Shown here: positions 52,770 through 60,930 of the stretch, one piece after another
How positions within the stretch are numbered: position 1 is the first letter of the stretch
How the letters are laid out: each line of letters starts with the position of its first letter
Made by a program: the position numbers and the translations under genes
The notes under the pieces: model-generated
The model's input: the letters and a program-made list of their open reading frames with translations, nothing else
Databases searched by the model: none
What the model was told of the DNA's origin: nothing
Source of the DNA: Umezawaea beigongshangensis
GTDB taxonomy: Bacteria; Actinomycetota; Actinomycetes; Mycobacteriales; Pseudonocardiaceae
DNA: 64,000 nucleotides
NCBI RefSeq assembly: GCF_016464305.1
Contig: NZ_JAEIOJ010000007.1
Span: 310,001 to 374,000 of the forward strand
Reading direction: 5' to 3'

Positions 52770-53897
52770 TCAGCAGCCGGGCACGTCCCCGCCGGACGTG
52801 AGCGCCTCCAGCGCCTGCACGGCGCCGGTCAGGTTCTCGACCCTGATCAGGCGCAGCCCCTCGGGGGTCTGCTGCTTCGCCTCGGTGCAGTTCGCGGCGG
52901 GCACGAGGAAGGTGGTGGCGCCGCCCTCGCGGGCGGCCGTCATCTTGAACTGGATGCCGCCGATGGGGCCGACCTGGCCCCGGTCGTCGATCTCGCCGGT
53001 GCCGGCGATCGACTGGCCGCCGTTCAGCTCGCCGGGGGTGAGCTTGTCGACGATCGACAGGGCGAACATCAGTCCGGCCGACGGCCCGCCCACGTCGGCG
53101 AGGCTGATCGTGACCTCGAACGGGACGTCCGCGCGGTCGGCCGGCAGGATGCCGATGAAGCCGTTCTCGCGGCCCTCGCTGCTGCCCAGGACGACCGAGG
53201 TGGTCCTGGGCTCCTCGGTGCCGCGCTCGAAGGTCACGTCGGCCCGGTCGCCCGGCCTCGTCTCGGCGAGGGCGGTGCGCACGTCGTCGGCGGAGGCGAT
53301 CTGCCTGCCGTTGACCGCGACCACCCGGTCGTCGGGCGAGAGCACGCCCTCGGCCGGGCTGTCCTCCGTCACCTCGGCGACGACGACCTTCTTGGGGTAG
53401 CCGAGGTAGCTCAGGGCCGAGACCTCCGCGCTGGACTGCGAGTCCTGGAACGCCCGGACGTTCTCCTGCTCGACCTGCTCCTCGGACTCCCCCGGCTTGA
53501 AGTACTCCTCGCGGGGGGCGAGCGCGTAGCGGCCGGACAGCCACAGGCCGAGCGCCCCGAACAGCGACACGTCGTCGGTGAGCGACACCGTCGTCATGGT
53601 CAGCGCGCCCCCCGTGGGGAAGGTCTCCTCGCCGTCGACGCGCACCACGTCGGTGCCCTCGACCTGGCCGAGGGTGTCGTAGGTGGGGCCGGGGCCGAGC
53701 GCGATGTAGGGCACCCTGGCGAATCCGCCGAGCAGCCCGAGCGCGGTCACGAGGACGAAGCTGGTCACCAGCGTCCAGGTCCGCCTGGTCAGCCCGCGCG
53801 ACCTCGGGGGCGGCACCGGCGCGGAGGCGCCGGCGAAGTGCTGCTCCGCGCTCTCGTCGGTGCCGGTGCCGCTGCTGCCCTCGCTGCGCTCGCTCAC
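52770..53897 (-). CDS. YlbL-like membrane-anchored PDZ/S16 protease
   Basis: 375 residues. A disordered cytoplasmic N-terminus, one membrane helix (about 42-62), a PDZ domain (about 180-255, with VLSPDDRVVAVNGRQI) and a Lon-like S16 peptidase domain at the C-terminus. The catalytic serine is in VGGPSAGLMFAL and the lysine in GGIQFKMTAA. The family (Rv3194c, YlbL) cleaves envelope or division proteins outside the membrane. Start GTG 53897 is a choice without a clear Shine-Dalgarno. It shares the promoter region with the divergent DUF2342 gene. Confidence 0.9.
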   Translation of the reverse strand: MSERSEGSSGTGTDESAEQHFAGASAPVPPPRSRGLTRRTWTLVTSFVLVTALGLLGGFARVPYIALGPGPTYDTLGQVEGTDVVRVDGEETFPTGGALTMTTVSLTDDVSLFGALGLWLSGRYALAPREEYFKPGESEEQVEQENVRAFQDSQSSAEVSALSYLGYPKKVVVAEVTEDSPAEGVLSPDDRVVAVNGRQIASADDVRTALAETRPGDRADVTFERGTEEPRTTSVVLGSSEGRENGFIGILPADRADVPFEVTISLADVGGPSAGLMFALSIVDKLTPGELNGGQSIAGTGEIDDRGQVGPIGGIQFKMTAAREGGATTFLVPAANCTEAKQQTPEGLRLIRVENLTGAVQALEALTSGGDVPGC

Positions 53898-54017
53898 GAT
53901 CGCACAGGGTACGACCCTCCCCGTCCGACCGGCGTGAGCCACCGCCCGCCGGGGCGGGTCTCACGCCGTCGGCGAACCGGACCCGCCTCGGCTCGCCGGT
54001 CCGCGTACCGTGGAGCC

Positions 54018-55346
54018 ATGAGCAACACGCCCTTCGGGTTCGGTCTGCCCGACCCGGACGACAGCGGCCGCAAGCCCTCGGACCAGGGCGGTCAGCAGGG
54101 CGGCCCCTTCGACTTCAACCAGCTCGGCTCCATGCTGAGCCAGCTCGGCGCGATGCTGAGCAGCCAGGGCACGTCCAGCGGTCCGGTCAACTACGACCTC
54201 GCCAAGCAGATCGCGCTCCAGCAGCTGTCCGCGAAGACCACGACGACGGGGTTCGCCCCCGATCAGGACAAGACCGTCGCGGACGCGGTGCACCTCGCGG
54301 AGATGTGGCTGGACCCGGTGACGTCGCTGCCCACGGGCACGCGGGTGTCGCAGGGCTGGACGGCGCGGGACTGGGTGGAGCGCACGCTGCCGACGTGGCA
54401 GCGGCTGTGCGACCCGGTGGCGCAGCGGGTGTCCGGCGCGTGGGTCGAGGCGATGCCCGCCGAGGCCAAGGAGGCCGCGGGCCCCCTGCTGTCCATGCTG
54501 GGTCAGATGGGCGGGATGGCCTTCGGGTCGCAGCTCGGCGGCGCGCTCGCGCAGCTGGGCTCCGAGGTGCTGACCTCCACCGAGGTCGGTCTGCCGCTCG
54601 GTCCCGAGGGCACGGCGGCGCTGCTGCCCGCGAACATCGAGAAGTTCACCGAGGGCCTGGAGCGCCCGGCCAGCGAGGTCGTGGTGTTCCTCGCGGCGCG
54701 CGAGGCGGCCCACCAGCGGCTGTTCACGCACGTGCCGTGGCTGCGGCAGCGGCTGCTCGACACCGTCGAGGAGTTCGCCGGGGGCATCAAGGTCGACACC
54801 TCGGCGCTGGAGCAGCTCGCCGGTCAGATCGACCCGGCGAACCCGGCCAGCATCGAGGAGGCCATGAGCTCCGGGATGCTGGAGCCGCAGACCACCCCGG
54901 AGCAGAAGGCCGCGCTGACCAGGCTGGAGACGCTGCTCGCGCTGGTCGAGGGCTGGGTCGACGTCGTGGTGAACGAGGCCGTGGGCGAGCGGCTGCCCGG
55001 TGCCGCAGCGCTGCGCGAGACGCTGCGCCGCCGCCGGGCGAGCGGTGGCCCGGCCGAGCAGACGTTCGCCACGCTCGTGGGCCTGGAGCTGCGGCCGCGC
55101 CGCCTGCGGTCGGCCTCCGCGCTGTGGAAGCTCGTCGGCGACCAGCACGGCACCGCGATCCGCGACAGCGTGTGGGACCACCCGGACCTGGTGCCCGGCT
55201 CCGACGACCTGGACGACCCGCTGGAGTTCTCCGAGCGGCTGGGACGCACCCGTGCCGCGCTGGAGGACCCGATGGCGGAGCTGGAGCGCACGCTGCGAGA
55301 CGACGCTCCGAAGGACGACGACGAGGGCTCCGACGGCCCGCGCTGA
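54018..55346 (+). CDS. DUF2342 zinc-dependent metalloprotease family
   Basis: 442 residues. A disordered N-terminus is followed by a helical domain. The family's coordination motif is present as VFLAAREAAHQRLFTHVPWL (E-A-A-H, with a distant partner), together with LPANIEKFTEGLERP and FATLVGLELRPRRLRSA. This is the uncharacterised actinobacterial zincin family of Rv3195, divergent from the S16 protease as in mycobacteria. The substrate is unknown. Start ATG 54018 follows TGGAG closely. Confidence 0.85.
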   Translation: MSNTPFGFGLPDPDDSGRKPSDQGGQQGGPFDFNQLGSMLSQLGAMLSSQGTSSGPVNYDLAKQIALQQLSAKTTTTGFAPDQDKTVADAVHLAEMWLDPVTSLPTGTRVSQGWTARDWVERTLPTWQRLCDPVAQRVSGAWVEAMPAEAKEAAGPLLSMLGQMGGMAFGSQLGGALAQLGSEVLTSTEVGLPLGPEGTAALLPANIEKFTEGLERPASEVVVFLAAREAAHQRLFTHVPWLRQRLLDTVEEFAGGIKVDTSALEQLAGQIDPANPASIEEAMSSGMLEPQTTPEQKAALTRLETLLALVEGWVDVVVNEAVGERLPGAAALRETLRRRRASGGPAEQTFATLVGLELRPRRLRSASALWKLVGDQHGTAIRDSVWDHPDLVPGSDDLDDPLEFSERLGRTRAALEDPMAELERTLRDDAPKDDDEGSDGPR

Positions 55347-55364
55347 CGTCTCGCGAGAGGACGG

Positions 55365-55397
55365 GAGGGGGAGGAGGCCGCGTGCCTCCTCCCCCTC
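55365..55397. terminator. Terminator between convergent metalloprotease genes
   Basis: A 14-bp perfect stem (GAGGGGGAGGAGGC, 55365-55378, with its complement at 55384-55397) and a five-base loop. Confidence 0.85.
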
Positions 55398-55399
55398 TC

Positions 55400-55930
55400 T
55401 CACACGTCCTCGGTGATCCCCAGGCCCGCCGCCGCGGCCAGCCCCTCCAGGTAGCCCATCGCCCGCTCGGTCTTCGGGTAGCGGTGCACCAGCTCCCAGA
55501 AGTCGGCGCCGTGCCCCGGCACCCTCAGGTGGGCCAGCTCGTGCACGAGCACGTAGTCCAGCACCCACGACGGCACGTCGCGCAGCCGCGCGCTGACGCG
55601 GATCGTGCCCTCGGCCGGCGTGCAGGAGGCCCAGCGGGTCCGCATGGGAGGCACCCAGCGCACGCTCGTCGGCGTGGCCCGGTCGTCGAGGTAGCGCGTG
55701 CTCAGCTCGCCGCAGCGCGCCAGCAGCGCCTCGTCGGAGGTCCGGGCGGGTGATCGGCGGCGCGTCTCGCTGCGCTGGAGCCTGCTGAGCATCTCCTTCA
55801 CCCAGTGCTCCTCCTCCACCCGGCTCATCCGGGCCGGGAGCAGGACGACGACGGTGTCCCCCTCGCGGTAGGCGCTGACCATGCGACGGCGCCGGGCGCT
55901 GCGACGCACCTCCACCTGCGGTTCGGCCAT
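55400..55930 (-). CDS. YgjP-like (SprT/WLM-type) metallopeptidase
   Basis: 176 residues. Zinc motif VHELAHLRVPGHGADFW (H-E-x-x-H and a third His) with the family's upstream RTRWASCTPAEGTIRVSARL. YgjP-like proteins are soluble zincins of unknown substrate, sometimes linked to DNA-repair-associated proteolysis. Start ATG 55930 is preferred because earlier in-frame codons give a low-complexity extension. It is divergent from the small DUF5679 gene. Confidence 0.85.
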   Translation of the reverse strand: MAEPQVEVRRSARRRRMVSAYREGDTVVVLLPARMSRVEEEHWVKEMLSRLQRSETRRRSPARTSDEALLARCGELSTRYLDDRATPTSVRWVPPMRTRWASCTPAEGTIRVSARLRDVPSWVLDYVLVHELAHLRVPGHGADFWELVHRYPKTERAMGYLEGLAAAAGLGITEDV

Positions 55931-56126
55931 GCCTGCCACGTTAGGCGCAGACACCGACGCCCGGTGGCCTCCCGGCGTGGTGCGACGCAGATCTCCCCTC
56001 CGCCACGTTGCTCCGTTCGGCGGCTGGACACGCACGTCGTCACATGCAAGCGACAGCACCACTCCGGCGGTAGCGTGCCCGGTGTCGTCAAGTGCACCCG
56101 CACTCATCTACCGCGAGGGAGGGGCC

Positions 56127-56282
56127 GTGGCCGAGAGCTACAACGGCTACTGCGTGAAGTGTCGCGAGAAGCGCGACTTCGAGGGCGAGGTCCACGAGAC
56201 CAACGGGCGCCGGATGGCGAAGGGCAAGTGTCCGGTGTGCGGGACGACCGTCACGCGCATCCTCGGCAAGGCGGACGCCTGA
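56127..56282 (+). CDS. DUF5679 zinc-ribbon protein
   Basis: 51 residues. Two CxxC pairs (YCVKC, Cys9 and Cys12; CPVC, Cys35 and Cys38) around a basic core (HETNGRRMAKGK). This is the small actinobacterial DUF5679 zinc ribbon. GTG 56127 lies about five bases after GGGAGG. It probably belongs with the ThiF-like gene that starts 14 bases after its stop. Confidence 0.8.
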   Translation: MAESYNGYCVKCREKRDFEGEVHETNGRRMAKGKCPVCGTTVTRILGKADA

Positions 56283-56296
56283 CGGGGCGGGAGGCG

Positions 56297-57391
56297 GTGC
56301 GGTCCGCGGCACCGGAGGCGGACCGCACCGCCCCCGCTCCCGGCGCTCTGCCCGTCCGACCGCGCGTCCTGCCCGGCCTGGCCGTGCTGCTGCGCGGACC
56401 GGGCGAGGTCCAGCTCGGCACCGACCCGCGGCACGCCGTGGTCGTCGAGGGCCTGTCCAGCGCGTGCACCGCGGAGCTGCTCGACCTCGGCGGCGAGCAC
56501 ACCGTCGCCGAGCTGGGCGACCGGATGCGGCGGCGCGGCGGGGACGCGGCGGAGCTCGTCGGGGTGCTGGGGCAGCTCGTGCGGGCCGGGCTGGTCGACG
56601 AGCCGGGGACCGGACCGGCCGGGCTCGCGCCGGACACGACCGCGTGGCGCCTGCGCACCGGTCGCACCGCCGCACGGGTCGTGCGGACCAGGGACGACGC
56701 GGCCGTGCTCGTGCGCGGTGGGGGCAGGCTCGCGACGGCCGTCGCCTCGCTGCTCGCGGCGTCGGGCGTCGGCCGGGTGCGCGTCGCCGCCTCCGGCCCG
56801 GTCGCGCCGGAGGACACCGGCTGCGGTCTCACCCTCTCCGACGTGGGCCGCCCCCGCCGCGACGCGGCGGCCGAGGCGCTGCGCCGGGCGTCCGAGCGGG
56901 TCAGGCAGTCGCCGGTGACGCCGGACCTGGTGGTGCTCGCCGACGCGCCGGTGCCCGACCCGCGGGTGGTCGCCGAGCTGATGAGCACGGGCGTGCCCCA
57001 CCTGGCGGTGCGCGTGCGCGAGGGCGTGGGCGTCGTGGGGCCGCTCGTGGTGCCCGGCCTGACCAGCTGTCTGCGCTGCGCGGACCTGCACCGCACCGAC
57101 CTGGACCCGCGCTGGCCCGCCGTGGCCGCGCAGCTCGCCGAGCGTCCGCCGAGCGCGGACGTCGTCGCCGCCACCGGCACCGCGGCGCTGGCGGTGGCCC
57201 AGGTCCTGCTGGCGCTGGACTGCGCCGGGACCGCGCCCCCCGCCGCGGACACCACCCTGGAGCTGGACCCGCTGCGGGGTGTCGTCGATCACCGCTCGTG
57301 GTCGCGGCACCCCGCGTGCGACTGCGGCGCACCGGGCGCACCTAGTATGAAGGGGACCGCGGACGACGGGCGGGGGAGAACGACCGAGTGA
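56297..57391 (+). CDS. ThiF/cyclodehydratase-like protein (TOMM-type)
   Basis: 364 residues. The N-terminal 125 residues resemble the leader-peptide-binding winged helix of TOMM cyclodehydratases (VVVEGLSSACTAELLDLGGE). The C-terminal part is a ThiF/E1-like fold, with the zinc cysteines in TSCLRCADLHRTDLDPRWPA and DCGAP near the end. The ATP loop is weak (VRGGGRLATAVA), so it may not be an active adenylyltransferase. No YcaO or precursor peptide is nearby, yet this gene precedes the ABC1 kinase in many actinobacteria. It overlaps that gene by four bases (GTGA). Confidence 0.7.
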   Translation: MRSAAPEADRTAPAPGALPVRPRVLPGLAVLLRGPGEVQLGTDPRHAVVVEGLSSACTAELLDLGGEHTVAELGDRMRRRGGDAAELVGVLGQLVRAGLVDEPGTGPAGLAPDTTAWRLRTGRTAARVVRTRDDAAVLVRGGGRLATAVASLLAASGVGRVRVAASGPVAPEDTGCGLTLSDVGRPRRDAAAEALRRASERVRQSPVTPDLVVLADAPVPDPRVVAELMSTGVPHLAVRVREGVGVVGPLVVPGLTSCLRCADLHRTDLDPRWPAVAAQLAERPPSADVVAATGTAALAVAQVLLALDCAGTAPPAADTTLELDPLRGVVDHRSWSRHPACDCGAPGAPSMKGTADDGRGRTTE

Positions 57392-58707
57392 GTGACATCC
57401 CGCGCAACGCAGTGCAGCGCACGGCGAAACTGGCCAGCCTTCCTCTGGGCGTGGCGGGCCGTGTGGTCGGCGGCTGGGGCAAGCGCCTCGCCGGGCACAC
57501 CACCGACGAGATCAACGCCGAGTTCTCCGCCAGGACCGCCGAGCAGCTCTTCGCGGTGCTGGGGCAGCTCAAGGGCGGGGCGATGAAGTTCGGCCAGGCC
57601 CTGAGCGTGTTCGAGGCCGCCGTGCCCGAGGAGTACGCCGCCCCGTACCGCGAGGCGCTGACGAAGCTCCAGACCGCCGCTCCCCCGATGCCGGTGCGCA
57701 CCGTGCACCGCGTGCTGGCCGAGCAGCTCGGCACGGCCTGGACGAAGAGGTTCGTGGAGTTCGACGACACCCCGGCGGCGTCGGCGAGCATCGGGCAGGT
57801 GCACCGGGCGATCTGGCACGACGGCAGCGAGGTCGCCGTCAAGGTCCAGTACCCCGGAGCCGACGAGGCGTTGCAGGCCGACCTGCGCCAGCTGCTGCGG
57901 TTCAGCCGCCTGTTCCAGGCGATCATCCCCGGCGCCGAGGTCAGGCCGCTGCTGGAGGAGCTGCGCGACCGGATGGTCGAGGAGCTGGACTACCGCACCG
58001 AGGCCGACAACCAGCGCGCGTTCGCGAAGGCGTTCGACGGCGACGAGCAGGTGCTCGTGCCCGGTGTCGTCGCCAGCGCTCCCAAGGTCATGATCACCCG
58101 CTGGGTCGACGGCGTGCCGCTGTCGGCGATCATCCGCGAGGGCACGCCGGAGCAGCGCGACCGGGCGGGGACACTGCTGTCGGAGTTCCACTTCTCCGCG
58201 CCCGCCCGCTCCGGCCTGCTGCACGCCGACCCGCACCCCGGCAACTTCATGCTCGGCGACGACGGCCGTCTGCGGGTGATCGACTTCGGCGCCGTGGCGA
58301 GGCTCCCGGAGGGGCTGCCGCGCACGCTCGGCCGGATGATCGCGCTCGCCCTCCAGGAGCGGTCGGCCGACCTGCTGGACCTGCTGCGCGACGAGCACTT
58401 CGTGCGGCCGGGCACGGAACTGCTGGCCGAGGACGTGCTGGCCTACCTCTCGCCGTTCGTGGAACCGCTGGCGACCGAGGAGTTCCACTTCACCCGCTCC
58501 TGGTTGCAGAGCCAGGCGGAGCGGGTGGGCGACCTGCGCAGCCCGGACTCCCGGACGGGCCGCTCGCTGAACCTGCCCCCGCAGTACCTGCTGATCCACC
58601 GGGTCACGCTCGGCGCGACGGGCATCCTGTGCCAGCTCGACGCGCACGTCCCCGCCCTGAGCATCGTCAGCCGCTGGCAGCCGGGCTTCGACGACGTGGA
58701 CGACTGA
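57388..58707 (+). CDS. ABC1/UbiB-family atypical kinase
   Basis: 439 residues. The family's KxGQ motif is AMKFGQALS; the alanine-rich loop in place of a P-loop is AASASIGQVHRA; the catalytic Lys is in VAVKVQYPG, the ExD motif in VEELDYRTEAD, HADPHPGNF is the catalytic loop and VIDFGAVA the metal-binding motif. The mycobacterial relative Rv3197 (MABP-1) lies beside whiB7 and is linked to intrinsic macrolide tolerance. GTG 57388 overlaps the ThiF-like stop. A TAGTAT box near 57342 may add an internal promoter. Confidence 0.9.
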   Translation: MSDIPRNAVQRTAKLASLPLGVAGRVVGGWGKRLAGHTTDEINAEFSARTAEQLFAVLGQLKGGAMKFGQALSVFEAAVPEEYAAPYREALTKLQTAAPPMPVRTVHRVLAEQLGTAWTKRFVEFDDTPAASASIGQVHRAIWHDGSEVAVKVQYPGADEALQADLRQLLRFSRLFQAIIPGAEVRPLLEELRDRMVEELDYRTEADNQRAFAKAFDGDEQVLVPGVVASAPKVMITRWVDGVPLSAIIREGTPEQRDRAGTLLSEFHFSAPARSGLLHADPHPGNFMLGDDGRLRVIDFGAVARLPEGLPRTLGRMIALALQERSADLLDLLRDEHFVRPGTELLAEDVLAYLSPFVEPLATEEFHFTRSWLQSQAERVGDLRSPDSRTGRSLNLPPQYLLIHRVTLGATGILCQLDAHVPALSIVSRWQPGFDDVDD

Positions 58708-58752
58708 GGCCGGTCCGCGCCCGGTGCGGACGGCACCGGGCGCGGACCGTGC

Positions 58753-58911
58753 TCACCAGTGCTCGTCGGGCAGCTTGCTCTCGATGTCGCGGACGTGCGC
58801 ACGCGCGCAGTCCGGGCACAGCCAGCGGCTCCGGCCGCCGTCGCGCTCGTTGACCCAGGTCAGCACCTCGGACTCGGAGGTGCTCGCGCGCCCGCAGCGG
58901 AAGCAGGTCAC
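58753..58911 (-). CDS. Very small zinc-finger protein after the methyltransferase
   Basis: 52 residues: two CxxC pairs (CFRC, Cys3 and Cys6; CPDC, Cys32 and Cys35) with a tryptophan-containing middle (EVLTWVNERDGG). GTG 58911 overlaps the TGA of the upstream methyltransferase as GTGA, so it is translationally coupled. The overlap and cysteine pattern argue that it is real. Function unknown. Confidence 0.7.
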   Translation of the reverse strand: MTCFRCGRASTSESEVLTWVNERDGGRSRWLCPDCARAHVRDIESKLPDEHW

Positions 58912-59783
58912 GCCTGGCTCCTGCGTCCGAGGGCGACCGTGCGGGCCTGCAGGACGAACACGTCGTCACGCGCGCCGAGCCAGGCGTCGTCGTCGGGGTC
59001 GAGCAGGCGGCGGACCGCGGCGCGGTCGGAGGTGTGCAGCTGATCACCCGCCACGCCGACGTGGAAGCCGAGCCACTCCAGGGCCGCGGCGCGGACGGCC
59101 GGTGTCGGCGGGCCCTGGTGCTCGACCAGGTAGCTGAACGCCGTCACGTCGGTCAGCCCCGCCTCGGCCAGCACGACGTTCCACCCGACGGGCAGCCGGA
59201 CCGAGCCGGGCACGTCCTGGCGCATCCGCGCGAACCACTCGCGGCGGGCCGCGATCAGCCGGTCCTGGAGACCGGGCTCCCCCACGCCGAGGTCCCAGGG
59301 CAGGTGCTTGCTGTCCAGGCCGCCCTCCTCCAGCGCCAGCCAGCCACCCGGCGCCAGGGCTCCGACCAGGCGTGTCACCGCGTCGCCCTGGTCGGGCAGG
59401 TGGTGCACGACGCGAGCCGCCCACACCAGGTGCGCCGACGGGACGAGGCTTGCGAGGTCGGCGTCGGCCAGGTCGGCGAGCACCGGGCGGACGTGGACCC
59501 GCCCTCCGGCCGCCGCCCGCGCGGCGGCGGTCGCGGCGTCGAGGAGTTCGGGCACGGCGTCGACGAGGACGAGCGTGCCACCGCCCCGCGCGCCCAGCGC
59601 CCCGGCCAGTGCGGCGCTCATCCCTCCCGATCCCGAACCGGCGTCCACCACCGTCGGCGAGTCGGGCAGCGGGCGGGCGAGCCGACCGGCGACGACGCGC
59701 AGCGCCTCCTCGTCCAGCGCGTCCGCGCGCTTCATGTCCTCCAGTCGGGCCGACCAGTCGATTCCGTCACGGGTGTGTGCCAC
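58908..59783 (-). CDS. SAM-dependent methyltransferase
   Basis: 291 residues, class I fold. Motif I is VVDAGSGSGGMSAAL, the acidic end of beta-2 is LVDAVPELL, and motif IV is in LVWAARVVHHLPDQ, with LAPGGWLALEEGG after it. The substrate cannot be read. Start GTG 59783; the longer frame upstream would cross the terminator at 59808-59845 and is rejected. The small zinc-finger gene follows with a four-base overlap. Confidence 0.8.
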   Translation of the reverse strand: MAHTRDGIDWSARLEDMKRADALDEEALRVVAGRLARPLPDSPTVVDAGSGSGGMSAALAGALGARGGGTLVLVDAVPELLDAATAAARAAAGGRVHVRPVLADLADADLASLVPSAHLVWAARVVHHLPDQGDAVTRLVGALAPGGWLALEEGGLDSKHLPWDLGVGEPGLQDRLIAARREWFARMRQDVPGSVRLPVGWNVVLAEAGLTDVTAFSYLVEHQGPPTPAVRAAALEWLGFHVGVAGDQLHTSDRAAVRRLLDPDDDAWLGARDDVFVLQARTVALGRRSQA

Positions 59784-59807
59784 ACCACGAACCGTACCCA
59801 GCCGGGG

Positions 59808-59845
59808 CACCGTCCTCCTCCCGCGGCGACGGGAGGAGGACGGTG
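59808..59845 (-). terminator. Terminator of the whiB7 unit
   Basis: A perfect 16-bp stem (CACCGTCCTCCTCCCG, 59808-59823, with its complement at 59830-59845) and a six-base loop, 17 bases past the end of the small gene after whiB7. Confidence 0.85.
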
Positions 59846-59862
59846 TCGGGGCGTCGAGACCG

Positions 59863-60087
59863 TCAGAGCGCGCGGCTGACCGCCGCGGCCCTCTTCGCGG
59901 CCCAACCGGACAGTCGCCGCCACCTGCGGGCGGAGACCAGCCGGCGGGCCAGTCGTTGGGCCTCGGCGAAGCTCTCCGCATCGCGCATTCGGTCACGGGC
60001 GAGGTTTTCTTCGAGCAACATCGGGTTCAGTCCCCTCGGTTCGCCGTCGGGCGTCGGGATGTTCCAGGTGTTCGGCTGGGTGATCAC
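59863..60087 (-). CDS. Small basic protein co-transcribed with whiB7
   Basis: 74 residues, not recognised. The N-terminus is proline-containing and polar; the C-terminal half is strongly basic and helical (RRLVSARRWRRLSGWAAKRA). GTG 60087 overlaps the whiB7 stop (GTGA), and a strong terminator follows. It therefore belongs to the WhiB7-controlled unit and could be an RNA- or ribosome-binding accessory, though this is inference. Confidence 0.6.
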   Translation of the reverse strand: MITQPNTWNIPTPDGEPRGLNPMLLEENLARDRMRDAESFAEAQRLARRLVSARRWRRLSGWAAKRAAAVSRAL

Positions 60088-60416
60088 GCGGCCGCCTCCT
60101 GATCGGCGACGGCGGTCCGGACGACGGGCGCGGCGTCCTTGCGCGGGCGACCGCGAGGACGCTTGCGGGCGATGACCGCCCCGCGCTCGAAGATCTCCCC
60201 ACCCCAGACGCCCCACGGCTCGTGGCGCGCCAGTGCTCCGGCGAGGCACTCGGCGACGACGGGGCAGGTGGCGCAGAACGCCTTGGCCTGCTCCAGGTCG
60301 GCGGGCGCGTCGGCGAACCACAGGTCGGGGTTGTTGGTGCGGCACGGCAGAGCCAGTTCCGCGTCTGCGAGTTCCGGCAACGCCTCGCTGGTGAGCGGGG
60401 CGGTAGCGGTCAACAT
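60084..60416 (-). CDS. whiB7: Redox/antibiotic-stress regulator WhiB7
   Basis: 110 residues. Four cysteines (Cys25, 48, 51, 57) for the iron-sulfur cluster, then GVWGGE (69-74), and a C-terminal AT-hook RGRPR (88-92), which distinguishes WhiB7 from other Wbl proteins. WhiB7 binds the sigma factor and AT-rich DNA next to the -35 box to activate intrinsic antibiotic-resistance genes and itself. Start ATG 60416 has AGGAG seven bases upstream. It lies directly after uvrD2, as in mycobacteria (Rv3197A, Rv3198c). Confidence 0.93.
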   Translation of the reverse strand: MLTATAPLTSEALPELADAELALPCRTNNPDLWFADAPADLEQAKAFCATCPVVAECLAGALARHEPWGVWGGEIFERGAVIARKRPRGRPRKDAAPVVRTAVADQEAAA

Positions 60417-60460
60417 CAGGTGTCTCCTGTCGAAGTACTTCAACGGGGTTTTCGACGTGC

Positions 60461-60509
60461 AAAAACACGAAGGCCGCGGATCCCGTGAGCGGGGTCCGCG
60501 GCCTTCGTG
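60461..60509 (-). terminator. whiB7 leader attenuator
   Basis: On the minus strand a 19-bp stem with one G-U pair (60509-60491 with 60484-60466) and a six-base loop is followed at once by five U (60465-60461). It sits 44 bases before the whiB7 start. Attenuation of whiB7 by a conditional terminator is known from mycobacteria and Streptomyces. Confidence 0.85.
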
Positions 60510-60535
60510 AGCCAGGTTGTGCACCTGACCTGGAA

Positions 60536-60766
60536 CTAGGTCGTCAGATGCATCAGCTCTTGCGCGGACGGCGCAATCGAGTTGTCGTCGGCAGTGCGCG
60601 GCGTGATCACCGGCTGCTGGACGTAGACGCCACCGCGCAGAACGGTGGCCGGGGCCTCGTGACGACCGCGGGCAGACTTCTCCCAGGCCGTCGGGGCGGC
60701 TGCGGACGCGACAACGCCCCCGGACACGACGACGCCGGGCGCGCACATCAGAAGCTGAGTGTTCAC
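60536..60766 (-). CDS. Upstream ORF in the whiB7 leader (candidate leader peptide)
   Basis: 76 codons, starting with GTG 60766 seven bases after GGAGG. It ends with TAG 27 bases before the attenuator stem. The encoded peptide has no recognisable domain; its C-terminus is SAQELMHLTT. Position between the whiB7 promoter and the attenuator fits a translation-sensing uORF: ribosome stalling under antibiotics would favour an antiterminator. It is longer than most whiB7 uORFs, so it may also be a functional small protein. Confidence 0.55.
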   Translation of the reverse strand: MNTQLLMCAPGVVVSGGVVASAAAPTAWEKSARGRHEAPATVLRGGVYVQQPVITPRTADDNSIAPSAQELMHLTT

Positions 60767-60876
60767 ACCGGCCACCTCCTCAGAGGGCTCGTCGCGACGG
60801 CAGATACGCGGTCGAATCGGAACTTGCTGGTCTTGCTCTTCATCCCCAGACGGGCACTTCCGTGCCCGGCAGAAGC

Positions 60877-60921
60877 AGGTTAGGACCCCTCGCGGGAGGC
60901 GTGCAACCGCTTTTTCGAAAT
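60877..60921 (-). promoter_or_regulatory. whiB7 promoter with WhiB7-type AT-rich element
   Basis: On the minus strand an AT-rich block ATTTCGAAAAA (60921-60911), four bases, then TTGCAC (60906-60901), an 18-base spacer and TAACCT (60882-60877). An AT-rich patch just upstream of the -35 is what the WhiB7 AT-hook recognises, so autoactivation is likely. It begins ten bases after the uvrD2 stop. Confidence 0.75.
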
Positions 60922-60930
60922 ACGTCCGGA

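Noticed and set aside
52746-55346. A long + frame starting inside the S16 protease gene
   Set aside because: Only the portion from ATG 54018 matches a protein family; the rest is antisense to the protease.
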